NCBI GenBank assembly: GCA_030693045.1
Contig: JAUYBU010000490.1
Location: forward strand, 1 to 33,038
Direction of reading: 5' to 3'
Length of the DNA stretch: 33,038 nucleotides
Source: Bryobacterales bacterium
GTDB taxonomy: Bacteria; Acidobacteriota; Terriglobia; Bryobacterales; Bryobacteraceae
Shown: positions 26,435-33,038 of the stretch, in pieces
How the letters are laid out: every line of letters starts with the position of its first letter
How positions within the stretch are numbered: the first letter of the stretch is position 1
Position numbers and translations under genes: made by a program
Notes under the pieces: model-generated
What the model saw: the letters and a program-made list of their open reading frames with translations, nothing else
Told to the model about the DNA's origin: nothing
Database searches by the model: none

Positions 26435-27655
26435 GTGGGGTGGTTAGTTCGTGCCTCGATGCTACTGGGCGGGGTACTGTCCGCGCAGGTGGCGACGCTG
26501 ACGATTGCGCCGCCGGTGATCACCGAGTGCCGGGGCGGTGTGGGCCACGCGGTTCTTTCCTGGCGGGCGCCGGAACCGGTTGAAGTGCGCGTCGGAGGCG
26601 CATCCGGCCCGCCCTTCACGGGCATCGAGCCGGCGGAAGGGTCGGCGGCCACCGGGGACTGGGTCGGCGACGGCATGAAGTTCGCCCTCGTCTCCGCGAG
26701 CGGCGTGCCCTACGCGGAAGCCGTCGCGCGCGTGGATTGCGGCTCCGCGCTGCCGCTCCTGGGCCAGGGTTTGGAACGCCTGGGTTACTTGCCCTTGCAG
26801 GTGGGCAACCGCTGGGTCTACCGCAACAACAGCCGCGTCGCCACTTCCACTTACACGACTCAGACCATCGTCCGTAGCGAGGAGCGCGGCGGCGAGACCT
26901 GGTACGTCGCCGCCGTGGGCGATTCCGAAATCATGTACCGCACCGATGCCGAGGGCCGCATCTTCCGTTGGGCGGGCGGCGAAGAACTGCTCCTCGACCC
27001 CCATCCGGCGCCGCGCCCGGAAGCGCTGCTCAAAGTGGAATCCAGGCGGGGCCCCACGGCCACGGCCTTCGGCTGGTTTCCAGCCGCGGTGGACTACAAC
27101 CGCATGCAACCACTTCTTTTTGAGCGCGGCACTTACGTTGCGGGCCTCGGGCTGGTCTCTTCCACGAGTAACATCGTCGCCGGCTCCTCGGGCGGTTTCT
27201 CCAACTCGGCCGAACTGGTCGAGGCGCGCATCGGCGGGCGGCTCTGGTTCCGGCAGCCGGCGCCGGCCCTGGAGTTGGCCGTGGAGAGCACAGTCCTGGA
27301 AGTCACTGCCAAACGCGTCGCTAACTGCGCCGTGCCCTGTTACTTCGTCGCCTGCGGTATCGCCGGCGGCTCCGATCCGCCGGGAACTTACAAGCCGTGT
27401 TTCCGGGTGCGGGTGGGCCTGGAGCGGCAGCCGGCGGGGGTTCTCGAACTGGCGCTGGTGGATGATCGCGAGCGCGTGGCGACGCGCGTCTCGGTGCCGG
27501 CCCCGGCGCGCCCGGACGATGTCATCCAATACCAACTGCCGCTCTATGCGCAGCCGAACCAGCCCTTTCCCGCGGGCGCCTACCGGCTGACGGCGCGGTT
27601 ACTGGCCGAAGGCACGGAGACGGCATCGGCTAGCATTGCCGTGCGGATCGAGTAG
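26435..27655 (+). CDS. Secreted protein of unknown function
   Basis: This is a 406-residue protein from GTG 26435, chosen for its strong ribosome binding site and because a signal peptide begins there (GWLVRASMLLGGVLSAQV, cleavage near residue 20). The mature part starts with a beta-rich segment (TLTIAPPVITECRGG, VLSWRAPEPVEVRVGG) resembling an Ig-like or fibronectin-like module. A domain with YLPLQVGNRWVYRNN near residue 125 follows, a motif seen in many acidobacterial and other secreted proteins of unknown function. The C-terminal quarter again looks beta-rich, with three Cys (CAVPCYFVAC). No catalytic motif is recognised. It ends exactly where the frame-corrected end of the convergent Rieske-flavodoxin gene would lie. 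Confidence 0.82.
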   Translation: MGWLVRASMLLGGVLSAQVATLTIAPPVITECRGGVGHAVLSWRAPEPVEVRVGGASGPPFTGIEPAEGSAATGDWVGDGMKFALVSASGVPYAEAVARVDCGSALPLLGQGLERLGYLPLQVGNRWVYRNNSRVATSTYTTQTIVRSEERGGETWYVAAVGDSEIMYRTDAEGRIFRWAGGEELLLDPHPAPRPEALLKVESRRGPTATAFGWFPAAVDYNRMQPLLFERGTYVAGLGLVSSTSNIVAGSSGGFSNSAELVEARIGGRLWFRQPAPALELAVESTVLEVTAKRVANCAVPCYFVACGIAGGSDPPGTYKPCFRVRVGLERQPAGVLELALVDDRERVATRVSVPAPARPDDVIQYQLPLYAQPNQPFPAGAYRLTARLLAEGTETASASIAVRIE

Positions 27656-27678
27656 TCACAAGTGGGTCCCCTTTTCCG

Positions 27679-28722
27679 TCAGGTCCAACTGGTGGGCCTT
27701 TCTTCCGCCGCCCGCGGTCTTCGCCGCCGATTGCGACCGTCCGAGAAGTAACTTGGCCAGCGCGATCGACCGGTCCGCCAGCTCGCGCGCTCCCTTTCCT
27801 CGGCCGACCAGCCGCGCGAGTGAGCGATGAAGGGAAACTGCGGAAAGCAGTAGCCGAGTTCCGCGAAGAACGCCAGCATCTGGCCGGCAACCGCCTGGAC
27901 GTTGTCCTGACCTCCGGTGATGATAAAGCCCGCCACCTTATCGCGAATCAGAACGCTGTCCCGGATGGTGATCTGGTTCTGAACACAGTTGAGCCGCTCG
28001 GCCATCTTAAAGTACAGAGAGCTGGCGGCGCCCCATCGAATCGGGGTGGCAACGATGATTACATCGGCCCAATGCACCAGCGCTTCGTAGACCTGCTCCA
28101 ACTGATCGCTCGGGTCCATCTGCGTAATCGAGCAGGGCCAGGTACAAGCCTGGGCGCTCTTGGAATAGTAGCCTTCGCATGGCCGAAAGTGGAGATCGTT
28201 CAATTTGATGAGCCTGGTTTCGCACCCCTGTTCGCCGGCCTGCCGGACGGCCACTTCCAGCAGGGCTTCGGAGGTTGAATACCTCGGATTCGCGGCATCC
28301 ATCGCGGTTGTGGACAAGCCCGCGACGCGAATCGGGCCGGCCTCGCGGTGAACCGGCCGCGCCAGCCGGTGACGCTCATGCGGCTTCTTGTGCCGCCCGG
28401 TGGCCGGCTCCCCGCGGACCCACAACCGTCCGTCTGCGACCGTGATGTCGTGGCGCGGCACGGCGTCGTCTTCGTAACCCGGCTCGCTCTCCCCTGTAAC
28501 CCGATGGAACTTCCAGTTGTGCCAGGGACAGACAATGTAGTCGCCGTCCAAGCGGCCCTTTCCCAGCGGACCGGCGGCGTGATTACAGATCCCGGAGACC
28601 ACTCCGAACCGCCCGTCCTGGTGCGAAACGGCAATCTTCGCGCGGCCAATCGCGGCCTCCGTCAGCGATCCTTCCGGGAACGCTTGAACCGGACCGAGGT
28701 CGATCCAATCCTTGTCTTCCAT
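27679..28722 (-). CDS. Rieske [2Fe-2S] and flavodoxin-like (NAD(P)H-dependent FMN reductase) fusion, 3' frameshifted
   Basis: This is 347 residues as read. An N-terminal Rieske domain has CNHAAGPLGKG (about residues 46-56) and CPWHNWKFH (about 65-73), that is CxH-x16-CxxH, binding a [2Fe-2S] cluster. After a linker, residues about 130-320 form a flavodoxin-like FMN reductase domain: GLSTTAMD, LKLNDLHFRPCEGYYS-type region, CTWPC, WADVIIVATPIRWG, and GFIITGGQDNVQ. The chain could pass electrons between NAD(P)H, FMN and the cluster. After HSRGWSAEE near 27800 the sequence turns Arg-rich and abnormal. The next frame continues naturally (RELADRSIALAKLLL) and ends at 27656, abutting the stop of the convergent gene. 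A one-base deletion or read error near 27785-27795 is likely. The redox partner is unknown. Confidence 0.88.
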   Translation of the reverse strand: MEDKDWIDLGPVQAFPEGSLTEAAIGRAKIAVSHQDGRFGVVSGICNHAAGPLGKGRLDGDYIVCPWHNWKFHRVTGESEPGYEDDAVPRHDITVADGRLWVRGEPATGRHKKPHERHRLARPVHREAGPIRVAGLSTTAMDAANPRYSTSEALLEVAVRQAGEQGCETRLIKLNDLHFRPCEGYYSKSAQACTWPCSITQMDPSDQLEQVYEALVHWADVIIVATPIRWGAASSLYFKMAERLNCVQNQITIRDSVLIRDKVAGFIITGGQDNVQAVAGQMLAFFAELGYCFPQFPFIAHSRGWSAEERERASWRTGRSRWPSYFSDGRNRRRRPRAAEERPTSWT

Positions 28723-28850
28723 GGAACCAGATTATCTCACGGCTTTTCGAAAGGCGCCTGTGTGCGAGACAGGCCTCGGAGCAGCCGGCAGGTGGGCGAT
28801 TTTCGAGAGTGTCCCGAAATAAATGGACCATACCAGGCTGACGCATTTTC
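28723..28850. other. Short intergenic region with a hairpin
   Basis: A perfect 6-bp inverted repeat (gcctgt and acaggc, 28756-28774, seven-base loop) lies between the propeller-PHP gene and the Rieske-flavodoxin gene, both on the minus strand. No T tract follows. Near 28730 is a gataat-like -10 box for the Rieske gene, without a -35 match. Confidence 0.3.
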
Positions 28851-31694
28851 TCAGTTGCGCCGGATCCAGATGGGCGACGACCAGGCCATCTGATCGTCGA
28901 TCTGGATCAGGCGGACGTAGTAGTAGCTCTCTTTCGGGCCCGCCGGCACGTTGTCGGCGAAAGTGAAGCTCACATCCTTCGCCATGGGCTGCCGGGTGTG
29001 AACGAAGGTATTGTTCTTGATGATATCGATCTGGCGGATGGGCCGCGTGCCGATCGCCTTGACGACCAGCCTGACGGGCCCGGCGGCCTCGCCGATGTCA
29101 CCCTGAATGTACTCGACGTTGCCGGTCTGGAGGCGATAGTCGAGGATGATGTTGTCGGTTGCGCCGTAGGAGTGGCGCTTCTGCATGGCGTCGATCAGGC
29201 CCTGCCGCGAGAAGTCCTGGGCCAGCGTGCAGGCGTAGGAAATGTGCGTGGAAATGTGGTCCGAGCTGGCCTGGACCCCCAGCTTGTACCCTTTCTCCCA
29301 GGCGTTCCAGACGTAGCCCAGCGGGCGGAAGCCGCCGGGCTGCATGGTGGGGTTGCCCTCATAGGCCGCTTTGGGCGCGCCTTCATACTCGGCCGACACG
29401 CGGTCGCCCTGATAGATTTCGACCAGCGGTTCGACTTCCTGACCGTTGTCCCGCCAGTCGGTGCCCATGTTGCCGGCGGAGGTGTGCGGGATGGCGATGG
29501 CTTTCAGCCGCCGCAGGTAGTCGTAGAGCGACCGCGCGCCGGTTTTGCCGGTAGCCTCCTCTCGCGGAGTGGGCAGGGTGGGGTTGCCGCGCACCGCGAA
29601 CAACACGTTGCGGTGGCCGTTGGGATAGGAGACCGCCCGCTCGTAGGCGCACAGCGGGACGAAGGCCCCCCGCAGCATGAAGACGTCGGCGGCCTGCTGC
29701 TCGAGCCAGTTGACGTACTCCAGATCCGGCCCCGAAAGGTTGTTGTGATCGGATATGCCGAGAAAGTCCAGAGACGCGGCGTCGAGCGCGTACCGGTAGC
29801 CGTCCAGCAGGCTGCCGTCGTTGTGGCCGTCGAATGAAAACTCGGTGTGGCGGTGCGTATCGCCGCGGTAGATGCGGTAGGTGGCCGAGCCCGACTGGAC
29901 GGCATAGCCGCGGATGCGCGCCAGGTCGGCCGCCTCGTCGGCGTGGGTGGACCAGGTGTTCAACTTGGGCGTCGTCCGCGGCTTCAGTTTCGGTTCGGCG
30001 GCCGGCCGCGAAATCCTCGGCAGCGCCCCGGCGTAAACGTCGGACCGCTGGAAGAGGAATTGGTCGAAGTCGCGGTTGTCGGTGGACCAGGCGGCGTACA
30101 TCCGGCCCTGGCCGTCGGAGGCGAACCCGCCACGGGCGTCGGTGCGGCCCTGGCTGAAGGGCAGGAACAGCGGCTCGCTCCAGCGGCCGCCTTCATAGGC
30201 CACGCCCCAGATTTCCCAAGCCGCGCGGTGGGCGATGGAAGTGGACGGGGTATCGGCAAAGCGCTGGACGCGGTGGCGGAAGAAGGCCCACACGCGTCCG
30301 CCGGCGTCGGCCTGCAACACGGGCAGGTCGTTGTAGCCCTGCATCTGGGCCGGCAGGGACTTCTCGATGTCCGCCACCGGCTCCTCCCAGCGCGCTCCCG
30401 TGTAGACCGCCACGGCCATCCAGCGCGAGCGGTACAGCGCCGTAGCCTGCCGCGTCAGCAGAAACCCGACGTCCTTTCCCCACTGGAAGCCGCTCTCGTT
30501 CCAGGCCGCCCAGAGACGGTTTTCCCGGTCGCAAGCCAAGCTGGCATGGGCCTCGAACTTGAGGGTCTCGGCCACCGGGATGGGCTCGGACCACTTGCCG
30601 TTGCCGAATTTCCGCATGCGGATGTCGTAGTTGCCCTTTTCGTATGTGTCCCAGGCGACGTACACGTTTCCGATGCGGTCGGCGGCGATGGCCGGTTCCC
30701 ACTCGTTGGCGCGCGATGTGGCCACCAGTTCCGGCTCGGACCAGGACGAGCCGTCATAACGCCGCGCGAAGATGTCCGACTGGCCGTTGCGGAATCCCTG
30801 CCACGCCAGCCAGAGATTTCCGCTCGAATCGGTGGCGAGATTGGGGAACACATCCGGGCCGGCATCTTCGGTCAGTCGCTGAACCGCGGACCAGGCGGCG
30901 CCGTCGAAGCGCCTGCCGTAGAGGTCCCAGTTGCCGTTCACCTGGGCCGACCACACGGCCCACGGCCGCCCCTTGCCGTCGCGGCCCATCTTCACCAGGA
31001 AAACGTCCGAGGGGGCTTCGGTGACCGTCTGAACCGGGCCCCAGTTGCGCCCATCGTAGCGCCGCGCCAGCACCTGGTTGGCCTTGTCACGGTAGGCCAC
31101 CCAGCTCAGCCAGACTTCGCCATTGGATCCGCTCAGCATGGTGGCGAAGTCGCCCTGGTGGTCCTGGGACGAGAGCATTCGCGCGGCCGCCACGCGGTCC
31201 ACCACCACGCGCCCGCCGAGAAAGGAAGCCGAAGCGCCGGCGCGGATTTCGGCGGGCGTCACCTGGAAGGCGCCCTGCTTGGTGCCGAAGTCGATCCTGG
31301 TGGTGGCCGTGGCCTTGACATCCACGATCAGCCCGGCCTGGAGCAGATACGGCTCCGGCGGCTCGATCTGCTCCTCCTCGATCGGCCGCCGCACGAAGTT
31401 CGGTCCCTTCAGCGTGGCGAGGCGCCATTCCGATTTCCCGACGATCCTGTCGGCGGGGCGCGGGTGCCAATTCCGCAGTGCGAGTACCTCGCCATTGGCT
31501 ATGCTCAGCGAGCCATCCCAGGGCAGCGCCTCGGTGTCGGCGACGCCGAAGCGCACCAGCAGCGACACGGTGGAATCGTCCACCGCGGCCGGGCCGGGGT
31601 CCCTGGATTGCGAAAACAGCGCGCCCCGCTGCCAGACCAGCAGACTGAGCGCTGCCGCCGCCGCGAAAAACGGTATGGCGAATCGACGTCTCAC
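28851..31694 (-). CDS. Secreted beta-propeller protein with C-terminal PHP-type metal-dependent hydrolase domain
   Basis: This 947-residue protein starts at GTG 31694, with the ideal ribosome binding site aaaggagatccgaa. The signal peptide is MRRRFAIPFFAAAAALSLL. Residues about 170-560 form a propeller of roughly 50-residue repeats, each with a pattern like AxDxxGNxWxAW, then DIxxRRYDG and WSEP, as in BNR/TolB-like propellers. From about residue 605 comes a PHP-like domain with GDTHRHTEFSFDG, ISDHNN, IPHTSAGN and ASSDHIST, all in the order expected for PHP/DUF3604 metal-binding His and Asp residues. The C-terminal 80 residues look like a beta domain ending in SPIWIRRN. It is probably a periplasmic or extracellular phosphodiesterase-like hydrolase; the substrate is unknown. 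It has no visible link to the polysaccharide genes. Confidence 0.88.
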   Translation of the reverse strand: MRRRFAIPFFAAAAALSLLVWQRGALFSQSRDPGPAAVDDSTVSLLVRFGVADTEALPWDGSLSIANGEVLALRNWHPRPADRIVGKSEWRLATLKGPNFVRRPIEEEQIEPPEPYLLQAGLIVDVKATATTRIDFGTKQGAFQVTPAEIRAGASASFLGGRVVVDRVAAARMLSSQDHQGDFATMLSGSNGEVWLSWVAYRDKANQVLARRYDGRNWGPVQTVTEAPSDVFLVKMGRDGKGRPWAVWSAQVNGNWDLYGRRFDGAAWSAVQRLTEDAGPDVFPNLATDSSGNLWLAWQGFRNGQSDIFARRYDGSSWSEPELVATSRANEWEPAIAADRIGNVYVAWDTYEKGNYDIRMRKFGNGKWSEPIPVAETLKFEAHASLACDRENRLWAAWNESGFQWGKDVGFLLTRQATALYRSRWMAVAVYTGARWEEPVADIEKSLPAQMQGYNDLPVLQADAGGRVWAFFRHRVQRFADTPSTSIAHRAAWEIWGVAYEGGRWSEPLFLPFSQGRTDARGGFASDGQGRMYAAWSTDNRDFDQFLFQRSDVYAGALPRISRPAAEPKLKPRTTPKLNTWSTHADEAADLARIRGYAVQSGSATYRIYRGDTHRHTEFSFDGHNDGSLLDGYRYALDAASLDFLGISDHNNLSGPDLEYVNWLEQQAADVFMLRGAFVPLCAYERAVSYPNGHRNVLFAVRGNPTLPTPREEATGKTGARSLYDYLRRLKAIAIPHTSAGNMGTDWRDNGQEVEPLVEIYQGDRVSAEYEGAPKAAYEGNPTMQPGGFRPLGYVWNAWEKGYKLGVQASSDHISTHISYACTLAQDFSRQGLIDAMQKRHSYGATDNIILDYRLQTGNVEYIQGDIGEAAGPVRLVVKAIGTRPIRQIDIIKNNTFVHTRQPMAKDVSFTFADNVPAGPKESYYYVRLIQIDDQMAWSSPIWIRRN

Positions 31695-31775
31695 TTCGGA
31701 TCTCCTTTGACGCAGGTTACCACCCGTGACGAAACAACTGTAGCGACCGCTCCCCGCCGCACCAGCCTGCCGACT

Positions 31776-32135
31776 CTACGATTCCGACCGAATCACCGGC
31801 CGGCGCAAGGGTAACCCGGCCAGCGTCCCGCCCAGCGTGCCGGCGCAGTTGGACAGAATGTCGTGCCACTCGAAGGCCCGGCCCGGGATTCGGAGTTGGA
31901 AGAACTCCAGCGCCACGCCCAGGCAGGCCATCGAGAGCACCGCGACCAGGACCCGGCCGCGACGTTTGATCGCCGCCGCGGGGACCAGCGCGAGGCCGAC
32001 GTAAGCGGAGAAGTGCTCCTGTTTGTCGCTCAGCGGCATCCGCGGGATCATCGAGCCAGGCAGCACGGAGAGCACGATCACCGCGGCGATCATCAGGGGC
32101 CAGAGGGCCAGCAGAGCCGTTCGGAGGCTTGGCAT
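31776..32135 (-). CDS. VanZ-like membrane protein
   Basis: This is a 119-residue protein with four hydrophobic segments. It starts at ATG 32135, sharing one base with the TGA of the upstream ATPase gene (TGATG), so the two are translationally coupled. VanZ family signs are LSVLPGS in the first loop, DKQEHFSAYVGLAL near residue 40, and the C-terminal EWHDILSNCAGTLGG with a final helix. VanZ-like proteins confer low-level teicoplanin tolerance in enterococci, but most family members, including those near polysaccharide and exosortase loci, have no known function. Here an envelope or polysaccharide role is inferred from its partner. Confidence 0.88.
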   Translation of the reverse strand: MPSLRTALLALWPLMIAAVIVLSVLPGSMIPRMPLSDKQEHFSAYVGLALVPAAAIKRRGRVLVAVLSMACLGVALEFFQLRIPGRAFEWHDILSNCAGTLGGTLAGLPLRRPVIRSES

Positions 32136-33038
32136 CAGGCCCCCCCGGCCGCGGTCAGATACAGATCTTCGCTCACGCGCTCGAGCATCTCCGGCGTGGC
32201 CGCCCTGGAACCACTGGCGGAGCAGATCCGCAGCAGGTTGTCGCACACGATGTTGATGGCGCCGGGGATTCCCTGGCAGCGCCGGTGAATCTCGGCCAAC
32301 AGCGGCGGCGGGAAGATCTCCTGCCGCGGCAAGCCCGCGCATGCGAAACGGTGCGCAATGTAATCGAAGGTCGCCTTCACGGTGAACGGCTTCAGGAAAC
32401 AGCGGCGCATGATCTGCTGCCGCAACGAGCGCAGGCTCCCGGCTTCCAGGTTGCGATCCAGCTCCGGTTGGCCCGCCAGGACGACCTGAAGCAGTTTCTG
32501 GCGGCGGCTGTGCAGGTTGTCCAGCAATTGGATTTCCTCGAGAACCTCCGGGCCGAGATTTTGCGCTTCGTCGATGATCAGGGCGGTGGTTTTCCCGCGC
32601 GCGGCCTGCTCGAACAGCAGGCGATTCAGCGCCGTCTGGATTTCCGCTTTCGACCCCTGCGGACAGTTGAGGGCCAGGTCGTATTCCAGCATCTGGTAGA
32701 ACTCGTCGACCGAGACTCGGGAATGGACCAGGAAGGCGAATTCGACGGATTCTCTGTAGAGATGCTCGGCCAGGCACTTGAGCACAGTGGTCTTGCCAGC
32801 GCCGGCCTCGCCGGTCAGAACCGCCAGGCCCCGGCGGCCCTCCACGCCATGAATCAGGCTGGCGAGGATTTCCTTGGACTGGGGGGTCCAGAAGAGCACT
32901 CCCGACGACGGAGTGGCCGAGAACGGGTTGTCGGTGAAACCGAAAAACCCGGAGTGGGGCAGCGGGAAAGCCGAGACGGCGGGCAGCGCCGGCGGTGGCA
33001 CGGCCTCGGCTTCCGGCTCCGGCTCAGGCTCGGCGTTC
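32135..33038 (-). CDS. ExeA/XrtA-associated type AAA ATPase, 5' end outside window
   Basis: The frame is open through the right edge, so the gene is partial: at least 300 residues are visible. Walker A is LTGEAGAGKTT, Walker B is ALIIDEAQNL, and AGQPELDR follows as sensor-type sequence. The order FFGFTDNPFSATPS before Walker A is the family N-terminus (usually FFGL, then PF and TPDP). These ATPases occur in general secretion (ExeA/GspA) and beside EPS/exosortase loci. Upstream of the family start, the visible residues are Pro/Glu-rich (EPEPEPEAEAVPPP), implying an extra N-terminal region beyond the window. A GTG at 33001 is possible but probably not the true start. No exosortase or PEP-CTERM protein is visible in this window. 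Confidence 0.9.
   Translation of the reverse strand, partial: NAEPEPEPEAEAVPPPALPAVSAFPLPHSGFFGFTDNPFSATPSSGVLFWTPQSKEILASLIHGVEGRRGLAVLTGEAGAGKTTVLKCLAEHLYRESVEFAFLVHSRVSVDEFYQMLEYDLALNCPQGSKAEIQTALNRLLFEQAARGKTTALIIDEAQNLGPEVLEEIQLLDNLHSRRQKLLQVVLAGQPELDRNLEAGSLRSLRQQIMRRCFLKPFTVKATFDYIAHRFACAGLPRQEIFPPPLLAEIHRRCQGIPGAINIVCDNLLRICSASGSRAATPEMLERVSEDLYLTAAGGA

Noticed and set aside
26462-27535. 357-residue minus-strand open frame opposite the secreted protein
   Set aside because: It is a composition-driven shadow. The plus-strand gene has a promoter candidate, a ribosome binding site and a signal peptide.
29847-31814. 655-residue plus-strand open frame opposite the propeller-PHP gene
   Set aside because: It is a shadow frame of a GC-rich gene with no stop codons by composition. 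It has no ribosome binding site or motif, while the minus-strand gene has a clear signal peptide and motifs.
440-33038. PEP-CTERM sorting signals that would match the XrtA-type ATPase
   Set aside because: None of the proteins visible here ends with a PEP motif, a hydrophobic helix and a basic tail.

Overview
The window is a GC-rich bacterial chromosome segment. The best guess is an Acidobacteriota of the Solibacter/Bryobacter type: a large SBBP-repeat secreted protein, a secreted propeller-PHP protein, and high-GC coding with frequent GTG and TTG starts. This assignment rests on gene style alone. I saw no rRNA, tRNA, CRISPR array or intact insertion sequence.

Layout. (1) 1-360 is a noncoding tandem array of about seven copies of a 47-bp unit. 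(2) 440-3295 is a secreted SBBP beta-propeller protein. (3) 3527-25520 is a large polysaccharide (EPS/capsule-like) locus. On the plus strand it holds one O-antigen-ligase/polymerase protein, whose end overlaps the convergent priming sugar-phosphate transferase. All other genes of the locus lie on the minus strand. In transcription order they are: Wzc-like tyrosine autokinase, methyltransferase, Wzx-like flippase, FkbM methyltransferase, three more methyltransferases, a glycosyltransferase, a second Wzy-like membrane protein, two GT4-type glycosyltransferases, a double GT4 protein made by internal duplication, a DUF362 protein, a methyltransferase, a WecG/TagA/CpsF glycosyltransferase, and the polyprenyl glycosylphosphotransferase. 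(4) 25521-26434 is intergenic; it carries a palindrome and what looks like a decayed aldo/keto reductase. (5) 26435-31694 holds genes with no obvious glycan role: a secreted protein of unknown function, a Rieske-flavodoxin fusion with a probable C-terminal frameshift, and the secreted propeller-PHP protein. (6) 31776-33038 holds a VanZ-like membrane protein translationally coupled to an ExeA/XrtA-type ATPase that runs off the right edge.

How the genes fit together. The phosphotransferase would load the first sugar on undecaprenyl phosphate. WecG and the GT4 enzymes would extend the unit and six methyltransferases would decorate it. The Wzx protein would flip it, one or both Wzy-like proteins would polymerise it, and the kinase would control chain length and export. 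No Wza-type outer-membrane exporter is visible here. Sampled GC is clearly lower in the core (about 8-22 kb) than in the flanks, as expected for a variable, possibly acquired, repeat-unit cassette between conserved ends.

Most unusual points: the GT4-GT4 fusion, the aldo/keto reductase relic, the Rieske-flavodoxin frameshift, the tandem array, and a DUF362 protein inside a glycan cluster.
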